From positions 1 through 30,761 of the IMG/VR virus record IMGVR_UViG_3300029986_000928: a stretch of 30,761 nucleotides of DNA; one strand, given 5' to 3'. The position numbers and the translations under genes were made by a program. This DNA comes from a virus. This document shows positions 14,999 to 22,617 of this stretch, one piece after another. A model generated the notes under the pieces. The model did not search any database. It was not told where the DNA came from and saw only the letters and a list, made by a program, of their open reading frames with translations. Positions within the stretch are counted from its first letter, which is position 1. Each line of letters opens with the position of its first letter.

Positions 14999-15490
14999 TT
15001 ATTTCCCCTTTTTTTTCTCTTGTTCTAACCAATATTGACGACTTCGCCTAGCCTGATCGCCTTCTTCATAACCTACTTTGTAACCTTCTTCAAGACCATA
15101 ACTATAAGCTAATTGCTCCGTTTCAGACATCTCTTCTTTAAATTTTTGTTTTTGGCAATCATACTCTCGCTTACGTTTCATTTCATCTATCATAGCGATT
15201 ATTCTTTCATTCTCCTTCGTCGCTACACTCTTTAGATTATGCAGCTTTAACGAAAAAACGCATTGAAATATCCATTTTATAACATTAAAAACTTCTGCCC
15301 CAAAATCTAATGCAGCTGACCCAACAACAAATATTCCATAAATCCATTGAATCATATTTACAATAAATTTCCCCCAGTCAGGAACGCCTTCCATATTACG
15401 CAAAAAATAAACTATTGATATAATTAACAATAGTTTTACAAACCTTTTCATATGATCTCGAATTCTTATCTTAGTAGCATCACTCAGCAT
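14999..15490 (-). CDS. Membrane protein with charged C-terminal tail, unknown function
   Basis: 163 residues. Two or three hydrophobic helices are visible: about 17-30 (FVKLLLIISIVYFL), 43-64 (IVNMIQWIYGIFVVGSAALDFG) and possibly 69-80. From about residue 95 the sequence is highly charged, with predicted coiled coil and the repeat YGLEEGYKVGYEEGDQ. I recognise no family. It is in the cargo zone, 28 bp downstream of a terminator and upstream of the cytidine deaminase-like gene, with only a weak GGGGT site before the ATG. Holin is unlikely given this position and the long cytosolic tail; a membrane-anchored exclusion or cargo protein is more likely. Confidence 0.7.
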   Translation of the reverse strand: MLSDATKIRIRDHMKRFVKLLLIISIVYFLRNMEGVPDWGKFIVNMIQWIYGIFVVGSAALDFGAEVFNVIKWIFQCVFSLKLHNLKSVATKENERIIAMIDEMKRKREYDCQKQKFKEEMSETEQLAYSYGLEEGYKVGYEEGDQARRSRQYWLEQEKKKGK

Positions 15491-15513
15491 ATAAATACCC
15501 CATATGAGTTAAA

Positions 15514-15540
15514 ATAAGCCGCCGACACCTTGCCGACGGC
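15514..15540 (-). terminator. Terminator at the left end of the early gene block
   Basis: On the minus strand GCCGTCG (15540-15534) pairs with CGGCGGC (15524-15518), 7 bp including one G-U, followed by TTATTTTAAC. Read on the plus strand it is followed by TTACATTTTTTG, so it may work in both directions. It follows the Zn-ribbon gene after an 81-bp non-coding stretch. Confidence 0.65.
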
Positions 15541-15621
15541 TTACATTTTTTGTTAAATTGTCATATAGATACACGACCAATTAAATGGATTATATCATAT
15601 CAGGCAAGTGCTTTCAAGCCT

Positions 15622-15960
15622 TTATGATTCAAATAATTGACTTTTCCCTGCCAATCCCGCATTTATCTGTGACAATGATTTCTTTTTCAGATCACCTTTT
15701 CGGCTTCTCCCTTTACTGCTTCCACCGCCTGCGCCCTTTAATGCCTCGCCCGCTGGCAATGGCTCAACGGGCGGCAAATTTGATTTATACTTTTCACGCA
15801 TTAAGCTCGTGATTACGTCATTTTCAATATGCGGATCAGCCTTATCACCCGGATAAAATATTCCATGACATTCCGGGCAAATATACCGATCATTTTCTTT
15901 ATCGTAAACCATAACGCACTTACATTCCTCGCACCAACGCGGATTTCTCTTTCTTCGCAT
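15622..15960 (-). CDS. Zn-ribbon protein of unknown function
   Basis: 112 residues. The first 35 residues hold a zinc ribbon: CEECKCVMVYDKENDRYICPEC, two CxxC pairs (about residues 10-13 and 29-32). The C-terminal half is Gly/Ser/Lys-rich and basic (GAGGGSSKGRSRKGDLKKKS), likely disordered and nucleic-acid binding. Start ATG is preceded by GGGAGGTCG and is one base from the upstream stop, so it is co-translated with the 89-aa membrane protein. No specific family recognised; a transcription or recombination accessory role is possible. Confidence 0.75.
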   Translation of the reverse strand: MRRKRNPRWCEECKCVMVYDKENDRYICPECHGIFYPGDKADPHIENDVITSLMREKYKSNLPPVEPLPAGEALKGAGGGSSKGRSRKGDLKKKSLSQINAGLAGKSQLFES

Positions 15961-15961
15961 C

Positions 15962-16231
15962 CTACGACCTCCCGATCTTCCATTCCGATATTACCATTAT
16001 GCCAGTGATTTTCACCGCTGGCATTTTCTTCTTATCTGCCACATATCGCTCAAACAGCCCAATATCCAGCCACTTCTCTTTCCAGTGATACGCATAATCA
16101 AACTTGTATCCTCGAACCTGTCCGATACTATCTTCGTAAGCCACTGTCACGTGCGACAAGCGATAAAGCTTGAAATACGATACCGCGATAAACACGACCG
16201 GCACCAACAAAACCATATACATCATTTCCAT
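15962..16231 (-). CDS. Small membrane protein, unknown function
   Basis: 89 residues. One N-terminal transmembrane helix (residues about 4-20, MYMVLLVPVVFIAVSYF), then a soluble part with VAYEDSIGQVRGYKFDYAYHW. GAGGAGAGG precedes the ATG. No family recognised. It lies between the Dam methylase and Zn-ribbon genes in the early operon. Confidence 0.7.
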   Translation of the reverse strand: MEMMYMVLLVPVVFIAVSYFKLYRLSHVTVAYEDSIGQVRGYKFDYAYHWKEKWLDIGLFERYVADKKKMPAVKITGIMVISEWKIGRS

Positions 16232-16292
16232 TCAAAACCTCTCCTCTACAAAGTTATTTTGGGGTGATAGCTGCGGTTTTCATATAACATTT

Positions 16293-17081
16293 TTATCCAA
16301 ATAAACTCATTCCTCTTGTGCATGCTGGATTAAGATAAACGGTCTCAATTGCACTACCGGCTGCATTTGTTGCTGTCCTCATACTTCGCTTTTCCCAGCC
16401 TTCAAGTTCAGTATTATATAAATCATTTTCATAGCTACTTATGATTAAATATCCCTTATGCTTCTTACAAATTTCAAGAAGTTCCTTATGTTCCTCCGGT
16501 TTTGCAAATTCGCATTCATAATGCAACTGTGTCTTTGTACTTTTTAAATATGGCGGATCTACATAAAGCAAAGTTTGCGTACGATTATACATGCCTATAA
16601 GTTCTCGCGCATCCATATTTTCTATCTGTGCCATTTTTAACCGTTCCACTGTTGCCAAGATTCGATTCGGCAGCTTGCACCAATATTTGGGTCTAAAAAC
16701 CGAATTTGTCCGGTCGTGAGCCCATGAAGTACTGCAGTATGTTTTACCGCCAAAGGCTTGCCATGTACGCACTAAAAACCGTCTAGCCTGTTCTATTTCA
16801 TCGCCCTTGCTTTCATAACAATCTCGATACTCTTCGCGACTATAGGGTGTCATTTCAATAACTCGAGCCAGCTCGTCTGCTGAGTTACGCACAACTCGGA
16901 ACAAATTCACGACGTTTCCGTCTATATCGTTAATTGTTTCGGTACCGCTCCGTGTCTTTTTGAAAAATACAGCTCCACTCCCGAAGAATGGTTCGCAATA
17001 TACTGCGTGCCTCGGGAACATATTAATAATCCAATCAGCCAAACGCCATTTTGCACCAGGCCATCTAAGTATGCTTTCCAT
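16293..17081 (-). CDS. dam: DNA adenine methylase (Dam/D12 class)
   Basis: About 262 residues, normal for D12-class N6-adenine methylases. Motifs: RWPGAKWRLADWI near the N-terminus, EPFFGSGAVFF (SAM-binding, about 30-40), INDIDGNVVNLF, and the catalytic DPPY at about 175-178. NPVFRPKYW-type target region (SVFRPKYWCKLPNR) lies between. It methylates phage DNA and may protect against host restriction; the target sequence cannot be read from the motifs, though GATC is common for this class. ATG 17081 has AGGAGG nine bases upstream; an in-frame TTG lies one codon earlier. No cognate nuclease gene is adjacent, so it is an orphan enzyme. Confidence 0.92.
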   Translation of the reverse strand: MESILRWPGAKWRLADWIINMFPRHAVYCEPFFGSGAVFFKKTRSGTETINDIDGNVVNLFRVVRNSADELARVIEMTPYSREEYRDCYESKGDEIEQARRFLVRTWQAFGGKTYCSTSWAHDRTNSVFRPKYWCKLPNRILATVERLKMAQIENMDARELIGMYNRTQTLLYVDPPYLKSTKTQLHYECEFAKPEEHKELLEICKKHKGYLIISSYENDLYNTELEGWEKRSMRTATNAAGSAIETVYLNPACTRGMSLFG

Positions 17082-17151
17082 CAACTAGTTCCTCCTGATA
17101 TTGCACTAGCCCAATAAATCGAGCTTCCATGTTCGTTATACATAAACCAAA

Positions 17152-17331
17152 CTAAGTATCTTCACCTACCGTCACCATTCTCCCATCCGTTCGATCATCA
17201 TTTGTTTGAGTTGTTTCCGCTGCCAAGATCTCGGCAAATCGTTTGCTTGCTTTTTTGTTCTTCCGATTCCATTCCCGAAAAGGCTTTATTCTATGCCTAA
17301 TTCGGTGAATCGGCAATATTCTATTTATCAT
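17152..17331 (-). CDS. Small basic protein, unknown function
   Basis: 59 residues from the ATG at 17331; a GTG at 17349 in the same frame is less likely because GAGGAG (17347-17342) fits the later start. The sequence is very basic in its first half (ILPIHRIRHRIKPFREWNRK) and acidic at the end. It follows the RusA gene directly. No family recognised. Confidence 0.55.
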   Translation of the reverse strand: MINRILPIHRIRHRIKPFREWNRKNKKASKRFAEILAAETTQTNDDRTDGRMVTVGEDT

Positions 17332-17345
17332 CAATTCATCGCTCC

Positions 17346-17747
17346 TCACACTTTTTCAATTTTTACGTAAATGCCTTGTCTGTCACTCCAAAACTTTTCA
17401 GTGATCTCACTTGCCACCTGGGCATCATCACCCCAAAACTCAAGCTTGGTCATAACATCTTTTAGCAGCTTAATCATATTGTCCGTATCTGGCTTTGTAG
17501 CTTTATACTCACCAGATCGATGCTTACCTGTGACTGGAAATAACCACTTTGTCATTAGCCTCACAGTCCCAGTAAACGGTTTTTCCGGTCTATGCGGGGC
17601 AAAATATGTCTCGAACTTGTTTCGCGCGTCTGCAAGCTCAGGCGGTTCATAAAAATGTGGTTTACCATTTACCACAGACACTTTCTTTTCCTGATGAGTT
17701 ACAGTCGGCACCCGCATCGAAATAAAAAATTCAATTGTCCGGCTCAT
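17346..17747 (-). CDS. rusA: RusA-type Holliday junction resolvase
   Basis: 133 residues, slightly longer than E. coli RusA (120). The catalytic segment KATKPDTDNMIKLLKDVMTK (residues 82-101) followed by WGDDAQV carries the conserved Asp residues (D87/D89, D97 and D107/D108), and PDxDN is the family signature. It cuts four-way junctions during phage recombination and resolves branched DNA before packaging. Start is preceded by GGGGGTAG; the gene overlaps the 77-aa gene upstream by 17 bp. Confidence 0.92.
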   Translation of the reverse strand: MSRTIEFFISMRVPTVTHQEKKVSVVNGKPHFYEPPELADARNKFETYFAPHRPEKPFTGTVRLMTKWLFPVTGKHRSGEYKATKPDTDNMIKLLKDVMTKLEFWGDDAQVASEITEKFWSDRQGIYVKIEKV

Positions 17748-17964
17748 AATCTACCCCCTGCCATTTGCCCGTTTCAGAATCAAATTTAATTACACGGTTA
17801 TTCATTGCCATATTAAAAACTTTTTGAGCAATGTCCGGCTGCTTAACAAGCCAATTGCAGACATCACTTTTCTTAACATCAAATTCGCCATTTTTATTTT
17901 TATGTGCCAGTGCTGGCATTTGTTTTGCACAATTTAAAAAATCATAATTTATTCTTTTTACCAT
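17731..17964 (-). CDS. Small phage protein, unknown function
   Basis: 77 residues: a short winged-helix-like layout can be imagined from DVKKSDVCNWLVKQPDIAQKVFNMAMNNRVIKFDSETGKWQG, with a helix pair followed by a beta hairpin, but I recognise no family. GAAAGGTG precedes the ATG. It overlaps RusA and is the first gene left of the repeat-rich non-coding stretch. Confidence 0.7.
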   Translation of the reverse strand: MVKRINYDFLNCAKQMPALAHKNKNGEFDVKKSDVCNWLVKQPDIAQKVFNMAMNNRVIKFDSETGKWQGVDYEPDN

Positions 17965-18029
17965 TTACATTTCACCTTTCGTTATTGAGAATAATTTCTA
18001 TTTACCGTTTTGGAAGAAATTTTTATTTT

Positions 18030-18092
18030 GTCAAGGATAGTGAAAAGTATGTCGGGGGGCTTTCTACGCCCCCGACTATTTTTTCCCTTGAC
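18030..18092. other. Nested hairpin in the non-coding stretch next to the primase-helicase
   Basis: Outer stem GTCAAGG (18030-18036) with CCTTGAC (18086-18092); inner stem GTCGGGGG (18051-18058) with CCCCCGAC (18069-18076). On the plus strand the inner stem is followed by TATTTTTT, so it also looks like a rightward terminator, although no rightward gene precedes it. The 333 bp between 17965 and 18297 hold this hairpin and the repeats below and no convincing gene. Confidence 0.6.
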
Positions 18093-18135
18093 CCCGCAGG
18101 TGGAAAAACGAAAAAGTATATGTAATATATATAGG

Positions 18136-18294
18136 TTTTCTTCCGATTCGGAAAAAGTCGATTTTAACCGATATTTTCTTCCGATTCGGAAAACGGAAAA
18201 AGTCGGTAGTTTTCTTCCTACAAGAATCGGAAAAAGTCGGCATTGTTTCGATATTTTCCGATTCGGAAGAAAAAGAAAATTATCGACTTTTTCC
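18136..18294. repeat. Iterated TTCCGATTCGGAA-type repeats, candidate replication origin
   Basis: Three direct copies start at 18136, 18174 and 18210 (TTTTCTTCC...GGAAAAAGTCG; the second has an insertion and the third a changed core) and a fourth, inverted copy lies at 18254-18279, followed by an inverted GTCG-type end (18280-18294). The core TTCCGATTCGGAA is almost a perfect palindrome. Iterons beside a primase-helicase gene and next to a strong hairpin are typical of phage origins. Function is inferred; no replication protein binding site is known for this family. Confidence 0.6.
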
Positions 18295-18297
18295 ATA

Positions 18298-20547
18298 TTA
18301 ACTTTCCTTTTTTGTCACCACTCCATGATTATCTATTACAAAGCCTTCATGTTCTTTTAGATGATTTTTTACAGTTTTTTCCGTTACACCACCATATTCA
18401 GCCATGCTTTTTACGGTTACTTCATTACCAAATGATTTCACAATATCATACGTAGATTCGACCGATTTTCTCCGATCATTCTTATGATCATCAGGCGATT
18501 TTTTCTTTTTAAAGTTTTTTCTCCAACTTTGCTGGTCACCTTCTGCATCAATATCTTTAAGAACACCAATCTCGTCCACATGATGAAGTGGATAGTCAAA
18601 CCAAAGGTCAATGGGTGGAAACTTCGGAAACTCACGAAGCGTACCTTCAATACGCCAAGCCGTCCGTTGACGAACCTTTTGCCTGGCAGCATACACGAAA
18701 TTATTCGTAAGTGAAGCATATGCATCTACCGTCAAAACCTTATGACAGTAGTCGAGCATGACCCGTTCGCTGCATTGATCGTCTTGTGAGATATCATCTT
18801 CCCACTTTGGATAATGTTCTTCAAGAAAAGCCACACAGGCCGCACAAACAGCTTTATTTTCTTCTTGCTTCACTAAATCCTCTGTGATCTCAAGTTCAAT
18901 CAGATCAAGTAATGCATCCGGATCGCGGGCAAATACGCCTGAGCCAGATGCTCTGTCCATGGAGCGTTTGCCTCCTTGTGCACCTTTGCTGTGATGATGG
19001 CAATAAATAACCGCACATCCAAGTTCAGTACATACCTTATCAAATTGGTTACAAAAGTTGGCCATCTGATCCGCGCTGTTTTCGTCACCAGTAATGACCT
19101 TGTAGATTGGATCGATAATGATGGCAAGATAATTTTTCTTAGCAGCACGTCGTATAAGTTTTGGCGCTAATTTGTCCATGGGTACGGACTTGCCTCTGAG
19201 ATTCCAAATATCAATATTGGAAAGATGCTCGGGCCGTAACCCTAGCTCTTCATAAACATCTTTGAATCGATGCAGACAGCTTGCCCTATCTAACTCGAGA
19301 TTTACATATAGAATTCGCCCTTGGGCGCAATCCCATTGAATCCATTTCTTACCTTCAGCAATTGCTATACATAACTCAATAAGACTAAAGGACTTACCTG
19401 CTTTTGATGGTCCTGCAATCAGCATTTTATGACCTTGGCGCAGCATATTGTCAATCAGCGGTGGTGCGAGATCTGGCAGGTTGTCCCAGGCATCCGCCAT
19501 GCTTTCCGGATTGGGTAGATCATCATTTACCGCCTCAATCCATTCCTGCCATTCAGCAAAACTTGTTTTCCCGATGTTGGTATCAACCAGCCATTGTTTG
19601 CGGGCATTGCGGATAACGCCAGGCATTCTCGAAAGCCTCGAGGGATTGCGGTTTTGACTATCGATTTCTAATCCATTTTTCTTACACACTGCATAGAGAT
19701 AATCTACTCGTTTACGGTATTCTTCATAACTTCCCGCATCGATCCGAACGATTGCATGCAGACTCTTACCGCCAGAATGCACCAGACAGGCAACAGGAAG
19801 CTCCAGTGTGCGAATAATTTCATTTTGCTTATCAATCTCCATGCTGTCGGATTCAACCAGCGCAAAACGGAACTCTGTAACATTCTCGTTTTTAACGCCT
19901 TTCCCATCGAGAGGATTGAAGCGGATCCACGCGCCGCATGCTTCGTTATAATCACCAAATACACCGCCAACATCGCCATCACAAATATTTAAAAGCTCAA
20001 TAAGTTCACCTGCAGTCCGATCGAAATTCCCCTTTGTGGGGAGATATTTATTGTCGCCTTCTTTTTGCCAGGAAGTTGTGACATAGCCTACATTTTCGGT
20101 ACTGTCAAAGAGTGTTTCTAAATATTTGATAAGATCTTTGACCGGATTCCATGTTTGCGGTTCAATCACTTCTTTGCCTTCCAGCCAATTCTTATCGATG
20201 AGGACTTTATTTTCTTTGGTGCTGCCAATAAAATCATCCCAGTCAAGTTCTTTATCTTCTCCACTAGAATAAGGTGGCTGCCAGCCGCTGCGTTTTGCCA
20301 TATCAACAATCGTGCCGGCCGTCACTAGATTGGTTGTTGTTCCTAAAAAGCTGGTCCATTTTTTAAAACATTCGCCGGCATGATACCGGGCAGTATCTCT
20401 TGCGCTCCACTGATCCCAATCGGATGCTGTATAGCCTTCTTCTTTTAAAGCCATCCCAACATTTACCCAATCTTGATAGGTAAGAGCTGCCGGATCAATA
20501 TACGCCAATAACGGCAGCAAATCATTTTTGTTATCATCCAAAGTCAA
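18298..20547 (-). CDS. Primase-helicase: PriCT-2, primase-like and RepA-like AAA domains
   Basis: 749 residues. Residues about 10-68 are a PriCT-2 domain (DPAALTYQDWVNVGMALKEE then HAGECFKKWTSF). Residues about 195-320 look like an archaeo-eukaryotic-type primase core: FALVESDSMEIDK, SGGKSLHAIVRID and DSQNRNPSRLSRMPG. Residues about 365-560 are a RepA/AAA_25 helicase with Walker A AGPSKAGKS (378-386), Walker B LAIIIDP (474-480) and YCHHHSKG. The last 55 residues (about 695-749) form a winged-helix domain. It would prime and unwind DNA at the adjacent repeat region. The start is a TTG at 20547 inside a TTGA overlap with the helicase stop, with AGGAGG upstream. No indication of truncation. Confidence 0.9.
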   Translation of the reverse strand: MTLDDNKNDLLPLLAYIDPAALTYQDWVNVGMALKEEGYTASDWDQWSARDTARYHAGECFKKWTSFLGTTTNLVTAGTIVDMAKRSGWQPPYSSGEDKELDWDDFIGSTKENKVLIDKNWLEGKEVIEPQTWNPVKDLIKYLETLFDSTENVGYVTTSWQKEGDNKYLPTKGNFDRTAGELIELLNICDGDVGGVFGDYNEACGAWIRFNPLDGKGVKNENVTEFRFALVESDSMEIDKQNEIIRTLELPVACLVHSGGKSLHAIVRIDAGSYEEYRKRVDYLYAVCKKNGLEIDSQNRNPSRLSRMPGVIRNARKQWLVDTNIGKTSFAEWQEWIEAVNDDLPNPESMADAWDNLPDLAPPLIDNMLRQGHKMLIAGPSKAGKSFSLIELCIAIAEGKKWIQWDCAQGRILYVNLELDRASCLHRFKDVYEELGLRPEHLSNIDIWNLRGKSVPMDKLAPKLIRRAAKKNYLAIIIDPIYKVITGDENSADQMANFCNQFDKVCTELGCAVIYCHHHSKGAQGGKRSMDRASGSGVFARDPDALLDLIELEITEDLVKQEENKAVCAACVAFLEEHYPKWEDDISQDDQCSERVMLDYCHKVLTVDAYASLTNNFVYAARQKVRQRTAWRIEGTLREFPKFPPIDLWFDYPLHHVDEIGVLKDIDAEGDQQSWRKNFKKKKSPDDHKNDRRKSVESTYDIVKSFGNEVTVKSMAEYGGVTEKTVKNHLKEHEGFVIDNHGVVTKKES

Positions 20548-22133
20548 AAGTCACCTCCTGGACAATATTCCTGCGGAACGATTCCTTTTGGAATATGCCA
20601 TCCTCCTCCTGCGATTCGATCAATTAAGTGTTTTGCATGGTCAAACTGCCATGTTCCGACATGTTGAAACCCGCGGCTTTCTAAAAAGCGAATCTGTTTC
20701 GGTGTTGTAAGTCCGTCTACCTTCCGCTTATCCAAACGATCCAAAAGTTTCGCCGCTTTCCCTGCATTTTCAATTTCATCGGGAAAGATGCCTAACTTTT
20801 CAAGCGTTTTTGCCTGTTTATCACTTGGCGGCCCCATTTCCCAACCAAAAGCCGGTACATATCCTGAAAGATCTTCTGACTGTATCGACATTTCAAATTG
20901 CAAGGGGTCCACAAGTTTCCGTTTCCTCTTTTTCATTTCTGCCAATTTCTTGGCCAAAGCTTCTTCGCGCTGTGCTATAACATCTTCCGCTGCTTGTTTT
21001 TCCACAACTTCCAAATCAAGAGGACATGGCGAGTCTTCTATTTTTTCCGTCATTTTCTTTGCAATATCTTCACTGGACGCAAGCAAATTTGCTGGCCGGC
21101 AAAGCTCATGGCGTTCTGTCATCCATAAAAAATCTAAGAGTAATAATTCTTCCTTGCCAGGAAAGAGCCGTGTACCGCGCCCCACCATTTGGCAATAAAG
21201 GCTGCGTACTTTGGTTGGCCGTAAGACAATGACACAATCAACACTCGGACAGTCCCAGCCTTCGGTAAGCAGCATCGAATTGCAAAGCACATTATATTTG
21301 CCTGCTTGAAAATCTTGTAGTACTTCGGCCCGATCTTCACTATTGCCATTTACTTCGGCCGCTTTAAAACCGGCTTCATTTAAAATATCTCTAAATTTCT
21401 GGCTGGTCTTTACAAGCGGCAAAAATATAACAATCTTACGATCGATACAATACTTAACCATTTCCTGTGCGATCTGAAAAAGATACGGATCTAGCACCGT
21501 TCCGAGATCACCTGCTTTAAAGTCCCCGCTTTGCATTCCTACACCTGTAAGGTCTAATTTCAGCGGTATAGTCTGCGCTTGAATCTTGCAAAGATAACCT
21601 TCACGAATTGCTTTTGGCAATGTATATTCATAGGCCATACTATTAAAATAGGCGCCAAGGTTTTGCATATCGCCCCGATCGGGCGTAGCAGTTACGCCGA
21701 GCACATCAGCTTCCTCAAAATATTGCAAAACATTTTGATAGCTGTCTGATATGCAGTGATGTGCTTCATCCACAATAATTACGTCAAAATAATTTTTGCT
21801 GAAACGCTTCAGCCTTTTTTCTCTGGTTAAAGTTTGTACCGAGCCGACAACGACCCGGTACCAGCTGCCAATACAGCTTTCTTCTGCTTTTTCCACCGAA
21901 CATGTAAGTCCGGTGGCTTTTTTTATCTTGTCACTTGCCTGATCGAGAAGTTCCCCGCGATGCGCCATAATTAATACACGGCTGCCATTACGGACACAAT
22001 CTTCGGTGACCTTAGCAAATACGATGGTCTTTCCGCACCCCGTCGGAAGTACGAGAAGCGTGCGCTTATTGCCTTTTCCCCACTCATCATGTATAGCAGC
22101 CCGCGCTTCCTCCTGGTACGTGCGAAGTTCCAT
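20544..22133 (-). CDS. SF2 DEAD/DEAH-box helicase
   Basis: 529 residues. Motif I LPTGCGKT (29-36), motif II VDEAHH (121-126), motif III TATPDRGD (148-155) and motif VI QMVGRGTRLFPGKE (about 327-340) are intact; N-terminal RTYQEEA is the Q-like motif. The C-terminal third is charged and unique, with a final TPKQIRFLESRGF and GTWQF...LIDRIAGGGWHIP block seen in phage copies of this family. It probably unwinds DNA during phage replication or recombination. The ATG overlaps the DUF669 stop (TAATG). Confidence 0.92.
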   Translation of the reverse strand: MELRTYQEEARAAIHDEWGKGNKRTLLVLPTGCGKTIVFAKVTEDCVRNGSRVLIMAHRGELLDQASDKIKKATGLTCSVEKAEESCIGSWYRVVVGSVQTLTREKRLKRFSKNYFDVIIVDEAHHCISDSYQNVLQYFEEADVLGVTATPDRGDMQNLGAYFNSMAYEYTLPKAIREGYLCKIQAQTIPLKLDLTGVGMQSGDFKAGDLGTVLDPYLFQIAQEMVKYCIDRKIVIFLPLVKTSQKFRDILNEAGFKAAEVNGNSEDRAEVLQDFQAGKYNVLCNSMLLTEGWDCPSVDCVIVLRPTKVRSLYCQMVGRGTRLFPGKEELLLLDFLWMTERHELCRPANLLASSEDIAKKMTEKIEDSPCPLDLEVVEKQAAEDVIAQREEALAKKLAEMKKRKRKLVDPLQFEMSIQSEDLSGYVPAFGWEMGPPSDKQAKTLEKLGIFPDEIENAGKAAKLLDRLDKRKVDGLTTPKQIRFLESRGFQHVGTWQFDHAKHLIDRIAGGGWHIPKGIVPQEYCPGGDF

Positions 22134-22594
22134 TAAAAGGATCCGGGTTTAAAAGTAGTTGGTTGAGTGGTTTCTTCATCAGGATATATAAACTGTTTCA
22201 CTTCATTGAATTTTTTACCATCATAAATTCGAATTCCAATTTTTGCTCGGCCTGTAGATCCCATCACTTTATTCCAGTCCATTTTGAGTTTTTCTCCATG
22301 TTTTTTCTGACCAATCCCACGGAAGAATGCACATAATAAACCTTCGCATTTACTGTGTAAGAAAAGATTATGGCGAATCGATGCCATTCCTTCCGGTGAT
22401 TCAACTTCCAGTACGATTTTTGCCTGATTGCACGGTCCGATCTTATCACTGCCAGGATATCTGGAACGTTCAAAACTTGCTACGCGAAACGCATATTCCC
22501 CTTCCGGTAACAAGATAAACTCGTTTTCCTTCTCGATTGTGTCATCCCATGCAAGTTCTGCTCCCATATCTGTTCCCATTTGTTCAAATCCCAT
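22133..22594 (-). CDS. DUF669 protein (probable single-strand DNA-binding partner)
   Basis: 153 residues. LLPEGEYAFRVASFERSRYPGS and IVLEVESPEG, then FLHSKCEGLLCAFFRGIG, are typical of DUF669 (PF05037) proteins, which pair with Sak4/AAA_24-type ATPases in phage recombination modules and are thought to act as ssDNA-binding proteins. It lies between the ATPase and the helicase genes. AGGAGGATATAAAT precedes the ATG. Confidence 0.88.
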   Translation of the reverse strand: MGFEQMGTDMGAELAWDDTIEKENEFILLPEGEYAFRVASFERSRYPGSDKIGPCNQAKIVLEVESPEGMASIRHNLFLHSKCEGLLCAFFRGIGQKKHGEKLKMDWNKVMGSTGRAKIGIRIYDGKKFNEVKQFIYPDEETTQPTTFKPGSF

Positions 22595-22617
22595 ATTTAT
22601 ATCCTCCTAAAATTTCA

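Noticed and set aside
18136-18294. CRISPR-like appearance of the repeats
   Set aside because: Copies differ, one is inverted, spacing is uneven at 36-44 bp including the repeat itself, and no cas genes are present.
17982-18296. Minus-strand 104-codon frame after the primase-helicase with an acceptable ribosome site
   Set aside because: It lies wholly over the iterons and the hairpin, its residues simply mirror the DNA repeats, and it has an odd composition. A non-coding origin-like region explains it better, though translation cannot be excluded.
18010-18360. Plus-strand frame of 116 codons over the same repeats
   Set aside because: Runs into the 3' end of the primase-helicase gene on the opposite strand, and has repeat-derived content with no ribosome site.
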